46,386 nucleotides of DNA from Elusimicrobia bacterium CG_4_9_14_3_um_filter_62_55 (GCA_002790095.1 PFUL01000193.1:1-46386), one strand, 5' to 3'. Positions 24,765 through 33,593 are shown, numbered from the stretch's first letter. Numbers and translations are program-made. Notes: a model not told the origin generated them from the sequence alone.

Positions 24765-25268
24765 CTAGTACCGCGACCGTCGGCGCTCGAGCGAAGCGAC
24801 GGCGTCGAGCAGCAGCTGCTCGACGGGAGCGTAGTCGTCGGTCAGAATCGGCATGTCGGCGCCGATTTCCCCCGTCCACACATGGTTGAGATAGCGCTGG
24901 AATTCGGGATCCTCGCTGGAAAACGACAGCGGGGTTTGCGACTTAGACGCGACGAGAATAAGGCTTTGCCACAGTTCCGGACGTTTCGGGTCCGAAACCG
25001 GAAGAACATGAACCTGCGGAAAAACTCTCTTAAACGTGGCAACCTGCGCCCGAAAAAATTTCCCCGTGTCGCCGTCGATCGACGACACCATATTCAGAAG
25101 CAGGATACCGTCTTCTTCGAGCGCTTCCTCGTACAGACGGACCGCTTCGAGCGTCGCCAACTGGAAAGGGGGAGTAAAGGTCGAGAGGAACGCGTCCACG
25201 ATCAGCGCGTCGTAACGGCGATGCGGACGACCTAGAAAGGTTCGCGCGTCCTCGTGAAATTCTAAAGC
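24765..25268 (-). pseudogene. Spermidine-synthase-like remnant (C-terminal half)
   Basis: The reading frame begins inside the methyltransferase-like fold (FHEDARTFLGRPHRRYDALI, then VDAF, LATLEAVRLYEEAL, DGILLLNM) and runs to a normal C-terminus. The N-terminal SAM/dcSAM-binding half is absent. The upstream bases are instead the last codons of the NtrC-type regulator in another frame. No good start codon lies near the junction; a GTG inside (VDAFLSTF) would make an even shorter product. It looks like a gene truncated by a rearrangement that placed the regulator next to it. Confidence 0.7.
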
Positions 25269-26659
25269 CCGTACTTTTCGACGCGGCGGCGGAGCGCGTC
25301 GCGGCTGATGCCCAACACCTGGGCGGCCTTCTGCTGGTTGTTGTTCGTCTTCTTCAGCGCACGACGGATCATCTCGACCTCGATTTCTTCCAGCGGTCGG
25401 ATCGCCTCCTCCGTCGATGAATCCACGCCGTTCGCCGCGCGGAATGGGGTCGCTTCGACCAGGGGAGGCGGCGCCGCCGCTGAGAAGGCGGAAGAGACCG
25501 CTTTTCCGACCCCGGTCGGCCGGAACTCCGTTTCCCCTAAAATCATCATCTTCTCCAACGCGTTGCGCAGTTCCCGCACGTTCCCCGGCCATGGATATTC
25601 GAGCATCGCCCGGCGAGTCTCCTCGGGCAGCCGCAGCTTTTCCCTGCGCAGGTCGCTGCTGATGCTCTCCAGGAGCAGCTCGATCAAGGGTGAGATATCC
25701 GCCTTTCGTTCGCGGAGCGGAAGCAGGTGAATCATGAGAACGTTGATGCGATAATACAGATCCTCCCGGAAAGTCCCCTCCCGGATGCCTTTCTCGAGAT
25801 CCGCGTTGGTCGCCGCGATGATTCGGACGTCGACGGTAATGTCTTCCCGCCCGCCGACGCGCTTGAAGGTTTTGTCCTCTAGCACGCGGAGCATCTTGAC
25901 CTGAAGGCTCATCGGCATATGTCCGATCTCGTTTAAGAAAACCGTGCCGCCCGAGGCCGTCTCAAACAGACCCTTCTTGCGTTCACTCGCCCCGGTAAAC
26001 GCTCCCTTCTCGGTGCCGAACAACTCGCTTTCGAGCAGCAGTTCCGGAATCGACCCGCAGCTGATTTCCATAAAAGGCTCGGAAGCCCGCGTCCCCTCGT
26101 AGTGAATCGCGCGCGCCATGCGGTCCTTGCCGACCCCGCTTTCCCCCAGAATGAGTACGGTGCCGTGAGGCGACGCCGCGATTTTCCGCGCCGTTTCCAC
26201 GGCCTCCTGCATCGACGGACTCTCGTGGACGAGGGACTCGAAGCTGTAGCGGCGCCGCCGCTTTTGATGCGCGCCCTCGAGCCGCGTTCTGAGCGCGGCC
26301 GTTTCCAGCACGCGCTTGATCGTGATTTTCAAAGCCGACAGCTGCAGCGGTTTCGATATGAAGTCCGCGGCGCCCTCCCGCATCACTTCGACGACGGTAT
26401 CGACATCGGCGAAACCGGTCATCAACACGATCGGCACATCGGGGTAGCCGCGCGCGACCTTCTTTAGAAGATCCAAACCGCTTTCTCCCTGCAGCCGCAG
26501 GTCCGTCAGGATCAAGTCGGGAATTTCCTTTTCGATCAACCGCAGCGCGTCGACGACGCCGTCCGCGGACCGCGTCTTATACCCGGATTTTCCGAGATCC
26601 TGCGCGACGGACCAGCGGATGAGCTCCTCATCGTCGACGATCAGGATTGACGCGCTCAT
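25262..26659 (-). CDS. NtrC-family sigma-54 response regulator
   Basis: 465 residues from the ATG at 26659, which overlaps the kinase stop (ATGA). Receiver domain about 1-120 with phospho-acceptor Asp53 (LILTDLRL). The AAA+ domain (about 145-375) has Walker A GESGVGKD, the sigma-54-contacting GAFTGA loop, and arginine-rich REDLYYRINV. The C-terminal Fis-type helix-turn-helix is NNNQQKAAQVLGISRDALRRRVEKYGL. It should activate sigma-54 promoters when phosphorylated by the adjacent kinase. The clustered -24/-12 elements in this window are its likely targets. Confidence 0.95.
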   Translation of the reverse strand: MSASILIVDDEELIRWSVAQDLGKSGYKTRSADGVVDALRLIEKEIPDLILTDLRLQGESGLDLLKKVARGYPDVPIVLMTGFADVDTVVEVMREGAADFISKPLQLSALKITIKRVLETAALRTRLEGAHQKRRRRYSFESLVHESPSMQEAVETARKIAASPHGTVLILGESGVGKDRMARAIHYEGTRASEPFMEISCGSIPELLLESELFGTEKGAFTGASERKKGLFETASGGTVFLNEIGHMPMSLQVKMLRVLEDKTFKRVGGREDITVDVRIIAATNADLEKGIREGTFREDLYYRINVLMIHLLPLRERKADISPLIELLLESISSDLRREKLRLPEETRRAMLEYPWPGNVRELRNALEKMMILGETEFRPTGVGKAVSSAFSAAAPPPLVEATPFRAANGVDSSTEEAIRPLEEIEVEMIRRALKKTNNNQQKAAQVLGISRDALRRRVEKYGL

Positions 26660-28143
26660 TCCTGGGAGCCCTCCGCGCCGGGTCCTCCGTCGCACGGCAG
26701 CGTAAAGAATACCGTCGTTCCCGAACCGGGAACGCTTTCGAGCGTTAAGACGCCCCCGTGCGCCATAATGATTTGCCGGGAAAGCGAGAGCCCCAATCCG
26801 CTTCCCTTTTCGCGGGTCGAATAGAAAGGCTTAAAGATGTTTTCGAGTTCAGCCGGTTTGATCCCATTTCCCGTATCGCCGATCTCGACGCGAATCATAT
26901 CGTTGAGCACGCCTGCGGAGACCGTCAGGGTTCCGCCGTCCGGCATGGCCTGAGCCGCGTTCAAAGCAAGATTGAGAAACGACTGTTCTATCTGTCCCGC
27001 GTCGCCGCGGACTTCGGGCAGCGACTCGGGGACATCGACGCGCAATTCGATCTTTTGCGCCTTCAAGCGGGGAAGTAAAAGCGGCAGCACCCGCTGGATG
27101 GGTTCGTGAATTTTAAACGCTCGGACCACCGTTTCCGGCATGCGCGCATAGCGCAGGAAGCTCGACATCGTCTTATCCATCCGATCCAATTGCCCGAGAA
27201 TTTTCTCCAGGATGCCGCGCTTCGCCGAGCCCGGCTCTTCCTGAGCGATGAAGACTTGAATCGTCGACCCGATGCCGGTCAAGGGATTGCGAACCTCATG
27301 GGCGAGATGGGCCGCCAACTCGCCCAAGGTCGCGAGACGGTCCATGTGCGCGATGTCGGCACGGTGAAGCTCGACGATCCGCTTGCGGTCTCGCTCGATG
27401 TCGCACACCATCGAGTTGAAGTAGGCGAAAATCCGTCTAAATTCCCGTGAATGCGCGACAGGAAGGCGCGTGTCCAGTTTTCCCCGGCGGACCGCGTCCA
27501 TCCCGTCTAGGATTTGGCGCATCGGACGGCGCACCATTCTCAGAACGACGATGTATACCGATAGAATCAAGCACAGAAAGCCGACGATCACCATCGCCGC
27601 GCGCGCGGCGTTGATCCGAAGAATCGCGTCGCGTACCCCCGTCGTACGCGTCGTCAGGCGTACGCGCCCCAGAATTTGCTTCTGGGCGCCGTGACAACGG
27701 ACGCAGGAAGGATTCGAACGGATCGGGATTTCCGTCGTATTCACGCCGTCCGGCTCGCTCGACGCCGTTTTCTTTCGCGGCGAACTCCCAGCTTCCCGAA
27801 ATCCCGTCGTGTCGACAATCCGCCCTTGCGCATCGAGCAGCTGCGCGCTCTCGATCGCCCTGTTCTTGCGCAATTCGATCAGAAGCTCATCGATGTGTTC
27901 GCGATTCGAATGCACCATCGATTCTTCAATCGCACCGGCGACCAAGGGCTCCAGGATCTCGAGCGTATCCTTTTCGAGCGCCTCGATCTGCGAACGCGTC
28001 GCACGGATATCATAGATATGGAACGCGATAAACACCGGGACATTGCACGCAAGCAGCAGGAGCAGGAGCTGGCTCGAAAGCCGCAGATTCGACCAAATCG
28101 GGCTTCCTGTGTCTGCACCGCGGCGGACGGGTAGATGTGTCAT
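26656..28143 (-). CDS. Sensor histidine kinase with CXXCH haem motif in sensor domain
   Basis: 495 residues from the ATG at 28143; longer in-frame starts (28230, 28551) lie upstream of the predicted promoter. Order: membrane helix 1 (about 25-45), extracytoplasmic sensor (46-180) with CVRCH at 147-151, helix 2 (182-203), HAMP (204-255), HisKA with His282 (HEVRNP), then HATPase (NLALNAAQAMPDGG, DTGNGI, GSGLGLSLSRQI). The CXXCH should bind c-type haem covalently, as in Tll0287/DUF3365-like sensors, so redox state or a gas ligand may be sensed. It forms an operon with the sigma-54 regulator. Confidence 0.93.
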   Translation of the reverse strand: MTHLPVRRGADTGSPIWSNLRLSSQLLLLLLACNVPVFIAFHIYDIRATRSQIEALEKDTLEILEPLVAGAIEESMVHSNREHIDELLIELRKNRAIESAQLLDAQGRIVDTTGFREAGSSPRKKTASSEPDGVNTTEIPIRSNPSCVRCHGAQKQILGRVRLTTRTTGVRDAILRINAARAAMVIVGFLCLILSVYIVVLRMVRRPMRQILDGMDAVRRGKLDTRLPVAHSREFRRIFAYFNSMVCDIERDRKRIVELHRADIAHMDRLATLGELAAHLAHEVRNPLTGIGSTIQVFIAQEEPGSAKRGILEKILGQLDRMDKTMSSFLRYARMPETVVRAFKIHEPIQRVLPLLLPRLKAQKIELRVDVPESLPEVRGDAGQIEQSFLNLALNAAQAMPDGGTLTVSAGVLNDMIRVEIGDTGNGIKPAELENIFKPFYSTREKGSGLGLSLSRQIIMAHGGVLTLESVPGSGTTVFFTLPCDGGPGAEGSQE

Positions 28144-28166
28144 GCGAGGTTCGCTGATTCCTTGAA

Positions 28167-28182
28167 AGCAACAACTCTGCCA
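28167..28182 (-). promoter_or_regulatory. Sigma-54 -24/-12 promoter of the two-component operon
   Basis: The minus strand reads TGGCAGAGTTGTTGCT, the closest match to the TGGCAC-N5-TTGCW consensus in the window. Predicted start about 28156 leaves about 13 nt before the ATG at 28143. It implies autoregulation by its own activator. Confidence 0.68.
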
Positions 28183-28250
28183 CCGTTTCGAGAGAAATTT
28201 CCGGCGCCCCTTCACGCCGGACGCTTTCATCTGATACTCTTTCCTTCCCC

Positions 28251-28817
28251 ATGAATGGAATCGACAAGAAGATCGCCATCGGAGGCGCGCTGCTTCTCGC
28301 CGCCGGAATCGCAATCGGAGTTTCGCTGACTCGCGACGGGGGATCAGAGAAGGCAATTCCGATCTACGCCGGGGTCGGGGCTTCGCTTCCGGTCGCGCAG
28401 GTTCCGGCGATGCCTCCGGCGAAGGACCCCCTTCACGCCCCTGCCGCGACCGATCCTGCGGAGCTGGCTGCCGCCGGTGATCACGCCTTCGAAAACGGCC
28501 GCTACCCCGAGGCGATCGCGTACTATGAAAAGGCCGTCGCGCTGGACCCAAAGGACGGCGACAGCTGGAACGATTTAGGACTCGCGCGCCACTACACGGG
28601 AAAATCCGAAGAGGCGGTCGCCGCGCTGCGTAAAGCCGTCGTCGCTTCCCCGAGCCTCCAGCGGGCCTGGCTCAGCTTGGGGTTTGTGCTCCGCTCGATG
28701 GGAAGACGAACTCAATCCGAAGAGGCGCTGACGAAGGCCGCCGCTCTGGATCCGAAATCGGACGTGGGAACCGAAGCCTCGCGGCTGCTGTCGACGCCGC
28801 CGTCCTCGCCGAACTAG
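28251..28817 (+). CDS. Membrane-anchored TPR protein
   Basis: 188 residues. One N-terminal membrane helix (about 8-26, IAIGGALLLAAGIAIGVSL), a Pro/Ala-rich linker (about 45-70), then about three TPR motifs (LAAAGDHAFENGRYPEAIAY, DSWNDLGLARHYTGKSEEAV, RAWLSLGFVLRSMGRRTQSE). A protein-interaction adaptor facing the periplasm is likely. It is divergent from the kinase and convergent with PBP1A (4 bp apart). Function not inferable further. Confidence 0.8.
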   Translation: MNGIDKKIAIGGALLLAAGIAIGVSLTRDGGSEKAIPIYAGVGASLPVAQVPAMPPAKDPLHAPAATDPAELAAAGDHAFENGRYPEAIAYYEKAVALDPKDGDSWNDLGLARHYTGKSEEAVAALRKAVVASPSLQRAWLSLGFVLRSMGRRTQSEEALTKAAALDPKSDVGTEASRLLSTPPSSPN

Positions 28818-28821
28818 ACTC

Positions 28822-31107
28822 TCAGAAACCGACGTTCGACATGCTCTCGAGCTCTGCGTCGCTGGGCAGCTCCGGGAGCCCGTCGTCGAGGAGTTGATCC
28901 TCGGGAAGCGACGGATCCGCGCCTTCGTCTACCGGCAGCTCATCGTCCTCGAGGAACGCGCGGCGCATCTCTCCCGAAACCGAGAAGTCGGGCTTCAGCT
29001 CGATTTCCTCGGAGTGATCGAAGGGGCAATATCGGGTAGGCTCGCTCCCCTCGATAAAGGCCTGAAGCGCCTGCTTGGGGCAGGTCGGCAGCGCGAGCTG
29101 TCCGGTGACTTCATCCACCTTGACGAACTTGATTCCCTCCGGAACCGGGAAATCGCGTTTGGGGAAATCGGTGAGGATGCGCTTCATGATCTCCGTCCAC
29201 CACGGCGCGAGAGTCCCCCCCGACGACAGCCTTTCTCCCAAGGTCGTGTCGTCGTCGTAGCCCATCCAAGCGACGGCGAGCAAATCCGGCGTATATCCGA
29301 CGAACCAGAGGTCGCGGTTGTCGTTGGTGGTGCCGGTCTTCGCGGCGAGCGGACGCCTCAGCACCGAGGCGCGCCGCGCGGTGCCGCCGGTGACGACGAC
29401 CTTCAGCAGATGCGTCATGAGATACGCGAGCTGCGGGGAAATCGCCTCCTGTTCGCGAGGGACGTGCCGGTAGCGGACCTTTCCGCGCGCGTCCTCGATG
29501 CGCAGCACCGAATACGGATTCACGTGGATGCCCCCGTTGGCGAAGGTCTCGAACGCGTTGGCCAATTCCAGCGGGCTCACGGCCGAGGACCCGAGACCCA
29601 GCGAGAGCACCGGGGCCAGACGCGACCGGATTCCGACCTTGTGCGCGAGTTCAACCACGCGCGGCGGACCGATGTGCTCGATCAAGCGAACCGAACTCAC
29701 GTTGCGCGACAGCGCCAAGGCCTTGCGCAGCGTAATGACGCCTTTGAACTTCCCGTCGTAGTTCTGCGGGACCCACACTCGAAAATCATTGGAGCCGGCG
29801 AAGACCGAGGTAGCGAGATTGATCTCGTATTGGTCGGTCGCTCCTTCCAGAAGGCGCCAATCGCGCCCATCGTAGTAATACGCGAGAGGACTGTCGTTGA
29901 CCAAGGACATCGCCGTCATCCCGCTGTTGAGCGCCGTCGCCCAGACGAAGGGCTTAAAGGTGGACCCCGGCTGGCGACGGGCCTGAATGACCCGGTTGAA
30001 ATCCGCGCGTCCGCCTCCGGAGCGCCCGCCGATCATCGCGCGGATGGCGCCCGTCTTTACGTCGAGAACCAGAAATACGCCTTGAATCGCCGCCGGAGGC
30101 ATAGTGGAAACGGTCGGGGGCTCGATGCCCGCCTCAATCTCCTCGTTGAGCGCCTTTTCCCATTCAGACTTCGCCTTCTCATCGAACGCCGCAAGCGCCT
30201 TCTCCATCTCCTCTTCCGCGATGCGCTGCATCCCAAGGTCGAGCGTCGTCTGAATATTCAGACCACCGCGCCAAAGCGTGTCGTAGCCGAACTGAGGCTC
30301 CAGGCGCCGCCGGATGTATTCGACGAAGTACGGCGCCTGCAGCCCCGTCATCACGGGCCGCTGTAGAGGAAGCGGCGTCTCGAGCGCCTGCTTCTCCTCT
30401 TCGGGTTTGATGTAGCCCTCTTCGACCATGCGGCGAAGCACCAGACTCCGGCGCTTGGCCGCGGCCTTCGGGTGCCGGAACGGCGAGTAGCCGCCCGGGT
30501 ACTTGATCATGCCCGCAAGCATCGCGCACTCCGGCAAGGACAGTTCTTGAACCTTCTTTCCGAAGTAGATGTGAGCAGCCGCCTGCACCCCGTAGGCGCC
30601 GTGGCCGAAGTAGATCTGGTTCAGATAAAACTGAAGAATCTCCTCCTTGCTGAGATTGCGCTCCATCTGGATCGCAAGAAGCACTTCCTTGATCTTGCGG
30701 ACGATCTTGCGTTCGGGGCTCAAAAAAATGAGCTTCGCAAGCTGCTGGGTCAGCGTCGACCCCCCCTGCACGACGCGGCCCGCGATAAGGTTGGCGACGA
30801 ACGAACGCAAAATTCCCCGCGGGGAAACCCCCCAATGCTCGAAAAAGCGCGAATCCTCGATCGCGAGCACCGCGTTTTGAAGATCGACGGGAATTTCCGA
30901 AAGGGACAAGAGCGCCCGCTTTTCGATCGAAAGTTCGGCGATCTGATCGCCGTTGAGATCGAAGAGGCGGGTGGTCAGCGAAGGTTCGTATTCCTCGAAC
31001 TTGTGGTACGAGGGCATCTCCTTCAGGAAACGCCGGACTCCCCAACCTCCGGCGGCGGAGAGGAGGAAACACAAAACCAAAAAGGGGTAGAAACGAATTC
31101 TCGTCAC
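28822..31107 (-). CDS. Penicillin-binding protein 1A (class A)
   Basis: 761 residues. N-terminal membrane anchor (about 8-28). GT51 transglycosylase (about 60-240) with the catalytic glutamate of AIEDSRFFEHWGV and GGSTLTQQLAK. Transpeptidase (about 350-650) with SxxK GSTFKPF, SxN in LALSRNVSS, and KTGT. An acidic tail (about 720-761) follows. It polymerises and cross-links peptidoglycan. GTG start with GGAGAG Shine-Dalgarno and a TAAAAT -10 box in a 45-bp region shared with the divergent dehydrogenase gene. Confidence 0.95.
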   Translation of the reverse strand: MTRIRFYPFLVLCFLLSAAGGWGVRRFLKEMPSYHKFEEYEPSLTTRLFDLNGDQIAELSIEKRALLSLSEIPVDLQNAVLAIEDSRFFEHWGVSPRGILRSFVANLIAGRVVQGGSTLTQQLAKLIFLSPERKIVRKIKEVLLAIQMERNLSKEEILQFYLNQIYFGHGAYGVQAAAHIYFGKKVQELSLPECAMLAGMIKYPGGYSPFRHPKAAAKRRSLVLRRMVEEGYIKPEEEKQALETPLPLQRPVMTGLQAPYFVEYIRRRLEPQFGYDTLWRGGLNIQTTLDLGMQRIAEEEMEKALAAFDEKAKSEWEKALNEEIEAGIEPPTVSTMPPAAIQGVFLVLDVKTGAIRAMIGGRSGGGRADFNRVIQARRQPGSTFKPFVWATALNSGMTAMSLVNDSPLAYYYDGRDWRLLEGATDQYEINLATSVFAGSNDFRVWVPQNYDGKFKGVITLRKALALSRNVSSVRLIEHIGPPRVVELAHKVGIRSRLAPVLSLGLGSSAVSPLELANAFETFANGGIHVNPYSVLRIEDARGKVRYRHVPREQEAISPQLAYLMTHLLKVVVTGGTARRASVLRRPLAAKTGTTNDNRDLWFVGYTPDLLAVAWMGYDDDTTLGERLSSGGTLAPWWTEIMKRILTDFPKRDFPVPEGIKFVKVDEVTGQLALPTCPKQALQAFIEGSEPTRYCPFDHSEEIELKPDFSVSGEMRRAFLEDDELPVDEGADPSLPEDQLLDDGLPELPSDAELESMSNVGF

Positions 31108-31125
31108 AGACTCTCCGAATGGCGC

Positions 31126-31131
31126 ATTTTA
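31126..31131 (-). promoter_or_regulatory. Candidate -10 element for PBP1A
   Basis: The minus strand reads TAAAAT 18 bp before the GTG start, with GGAGAG in between. No -35 hexamer is clear; the divergent promoter overlaps the same 45 bp. Confidence 0.4.
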
Positions 31132-31140
31132 CATTTTTGC

Positions 31141-31146
31141 TAGACT
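31141..31146 (+). promoter_or_regulatory. Candidate extended -10 element for glycerol-3-phosphate dehydrogenase gene
   Basis: TTGC-TAGACT lies 6 bp before the ATG at 31153. This implies a leaderless or near-leaderless transcript, as at alr. Confidence 0.35.
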
Positions 31147-31152
31147 GATGCG

Positions 31153-32508
31153 ATGAAATTCGACGTCGTCATCGTCGGCGGCGGCATCACCGGCGCGGGA
31201 CTCGCCCGCGACTGCGCCCTACGCGGACTCAAGACGCTCGTTCTCGACAAAGCCCTTCCCGGCCGGGCGACGACGGCGGCGTCCTCCCACCTGATTCACG
31301 GAGGACTCCGCTACCTTCTATACGACCGATTGACCACGCATACTACAGCCTGGGACGCGGGAAACATCATTCGCGTCGCCCCCGACCTCGTCACCCGGCT
31401 TCCGATCCTATGGCCCGTCTACAAATCCCATCTGCACGGCATCGAAACCGTCGAAACCCTGCTCGAGGCCTACGACGGTTTCCAACGGATGAAGGGAGGC
31501 CTGAGCCATCTGCGCCTGGGGCCCTCCGCCGTCGGTGAACTGCTGCCCGCAATCGCGACGGGAGGCCTGGTCGGCGCGCTCAGTTTCGACGAATGGTGGG
31601 TGGACGCGGTCGGCTTGGTGGAGAAAAACCTCGAGGCGGCCCGCCGTGACGGCGCCGAGCTTCGCACCGGGACGGAAGTCGTCGAACTTCTTCGCGGACC
31701 GGGAGGGAAGGTCCGGGGGGTACGAACCCGCCGGGAAGACGCTCTTGAGGAAATTGAAGCGGACATCGTCGTCAACGCCGCCGGGCCGTGGGTGGACCGC
31801 GTCGCCGCTCTCGCCGGCGTGTCGATCCCCCTGCGGCTGCGCAAGGGAACGCATCTGGTTTACGACAAACCGTTGACCCCCATCGGGCTCCTCCTCGAAG
31901 CCGTCGATGGGAAACGGCACATATTCGTACTGCCCCACGCGGGAGGCACCTTGGTGGGACCGACCGATCTCGAGCATACCGGCACTCCCGAAACGCTGCG
32001 CTCGGACGAAGACGAATGCCGCTATCTCGTCGATTCGGTCCGCCGATACCTGCCGGATTTCCCGGAAAACTATTCCTCGACCCGTGTCGGCGCACGTCCC
32101 ATCCTGGGGCAGGCGGTCGCGGAAAAACTCCTGTCCCGGGAATATCAGGTTCTCAACCACGCCGAACGGGACGGCGTGGACGGCTTCGTCAGCATCGCCG
32201 GCGGAAAGATGTCCGATTTCAGGCTTATGGCCAAGGATACCGTAGACGAGGTCTGCCGGAAACTCGGGCGGGGCGACGATTGCGCGTCCCATCGCATCCG
32301 GCTTGACGGACAGCCCGTCACCTCGATTCCGCATTTCGAGCGCCCATGGCGGCCGCTGAAGAAGTTTCTACGCCACCACCCCCGCCTGCGGGAACTTCAC
32401 GCGTTGGCTTACCTCGGCGCGGGTTTTGGAACCCATGTTCTGCGCCGCCTGGCGGGGGGCGGTGCGGTCTCCGACGCCGCCGCCTTTCGAGAACACTACG
32501 GCGCGTAA
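31153..32508 (+). CDS. FAD-dependent glycerol-3-phosphate dehydrogenase
   Basis: 451 residues. N-terminal FAD-binding VVIVGGGITGAGLARDCALRG, followed by the GlpA/GlpD signature ATTAASSHLIHGGLRYL. Also seen are VNAAGPWVDRVA, the substrate-side VGARPILG and a C-terminal IAGGKMSDFRLMAKD. It oxidises glycerol-3-phosphate to dihydroxyacetone phosphate, delivering electrons to quinone or an associated subunit. It is shorter than GlpD (about 500) because the C-terminal helical cap is reduced. No glpBC-type partners lie next to it. Other DAO-family oxidases are possible but less likely. Confidence 0.88.
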   Translation: MKFDVVIVGGGITGAGLARDCALRGLKTLVLDKALPGRATTAASSHLIHGGLRYLLYDRLTTHTTAWDAGNIIRVAPDLVTRLPILWPVYKSHLHGIETVETLLEAYDGFQRMKGGLSHLRLGPSAVGELLPAIATGGLVGALSFDEWWVDAVGLVEKNLEAARRDGAELRTGTEVVELLRGPGGKVRGVRTRREDALEEIEADIVVNAAGPWVDRVAALAGVSIPLRLRKGTHLVYDKPLTPIGLLLEAVDGKRHIFVLPHAGGTLVGPTDLEHTGTPETLRSDEDECRYLVDSVRRYLPDFPENYSSTRVGARPILGQAVAEKLLSREYQVLNHAERDGVDGFVSIAGGKMSDFRLMAKDTVDEVCRKLGRGDDCASHRIRLDGQPVTSIPHFERPWRPLKKFLRHHPRLRELHALAYLGAGFGTHVLRRLAGGGAVSDAAAFREHYGA

Positions 32509-32522
32509 GCGCGATCTTGGGA

Positions 32523-33593
32523 TCAGTCGCGGGTGATGCGAAGACGCGCCCGTTCGCGGCGGCGGTCGAGCGCGAGCAGCAGCAATCTCTCGACAAGGCG
32601 GGGAAAGGACAATCCGGAGGCGGCCCAGAGCTTCGGATACATGCTGATCGAAGTGAAGCCGGGGATCGTATTCACCTCGTTAAACCATATCTTGCCGGTG
32701 TTCTTATCGAGAAAAAAGTCCACGCGGGCAAGCCCGTCCAATCCGAGCGCCTCGAACGCCAACAAGGCCATCGTTCGGATTTCGGCCGAAACGGCTTCCG
32801 GCACTTCCGCGGGGATCAGCAGCGCCGCGCCGTCCGAATCCTCGTACTTGGCCTCGTAGGAATAGAACTCCGCGTTCGGGCGGACCTCCCCGACTTCGGA
32901 CGCGCGGGCGCGGCAAGTGCGCCCGAGTACCGCGCATTCGAGCTCCCTGGCGGCGACGCCCCGTTCGACGAGCACCTTGGAGTCGAAGCGAAAGGCGCGC
33001 TTGACCGCCGCCGAGAGCTCGGAACGCCTTTTCACCTTGTAGACGCCGACCGCTGAACCCAATCGCGCGGGCTTGACGAACAGCGGCAGCGGAAGCTCCC
33101 GCGTCTTCCAAAGTTCCGAGGGGCCGTTGAGCACCGCGTACGGCAGAACCGGAAGTCCGGCGTCCCGGGCCACCCGCTTGGCGAGGTCTTTATCCATACC
33201 GAGCGACGATCCCAGGGCGTCGCTGCCGACATAGGCGACGCCGAACAAATCGAGCATCCCCTGAAGCGTCCCGTCTTCACCGTAGGGTCCGTGCAAAACA
33301 GGGAAACACGCGTCGAACGCCAAGCGGCGCGATCCGACGATCAGTCTCCCGTCAAAATCCAGACGGGCGGGCACGCGTTTGAAGCGGTATCGCCCGGGCT
33401 TCGCCTCGGCGAATCGCGCCGGCGCGGATTGGAAGAACCAATGACCCGCCGGATCGATCCAAACCAGCAGCGCCTTCCAACCCTTAGGAAGATTTCGCAG
33501 CACCGCGGCGGAGGAAACGAGCGACACTTCCCGCTCGGCGGACCGTCCGCCGCAGAGGATCAACGCCGTTCGGAAATTTTTAATAGACGCCAC
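32523..33593 (-). CDS. ddl: D-alanine--D-alanine ligase
   Basis: 356 residues from a GTG at 33593 (VASIKNFRTALILCGGRSAE) that overlaps the previous gene by 14 bp. ATP-grasp fold with LHGPYGEDGTLQGMLDL, GSSLGMDKDLAKRVA, the D-Ala-type EFYSYEAKYED loop, and metal/ATP residues in FNEVNTIPGFTSISMYP. It joins two D-Ala for peptidoglycan. Last gene of the motor operon; its upstream 5' extension in the same frame is a shadow of the lipoprotein gene. Alr, PBP1A and Ddl give this window a peptidoglycan theme. Confidence 0.95.
   Translation of the reverse strand: MASIKNFRTALILCGGRSAEREVSLVSSAAVLRNLPKGWKALLVWIDPAGHWFFQSAPARFAEAKPGRYRFKRVPARLDFDGRLIVGSRRLAFDACFPVLHGPYGEDGTLQGMLDLFGVAYVGSDALGSSLGMDKDLAKRVARDAGLPVLPYAVLNGPSELWKTRELPLPLFVKPARLGSAVGVYKVKRRSELSAAVKRAFRFDSKVLVERGVAARELECAVLGRTCRARASEVGEVRPNAEFYSYEAKYEDSDGAALLIPAEVPEAVSAEIRTMALLAFEALGLDGLARVDFFLDKNTGKIWFNEVNTIPGFTSISMYPKLWAASGLSFPRLVERLLLLALDRRRERARLRITRD

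Noticed and set aside
28144-28551. Longer starts for the histidine kinase
   Set aside because: They lie upstream of the predicted sigma-54 promoter at 28167-28182, and the first part overlaps the divergent TPR gene in the opposite strand.
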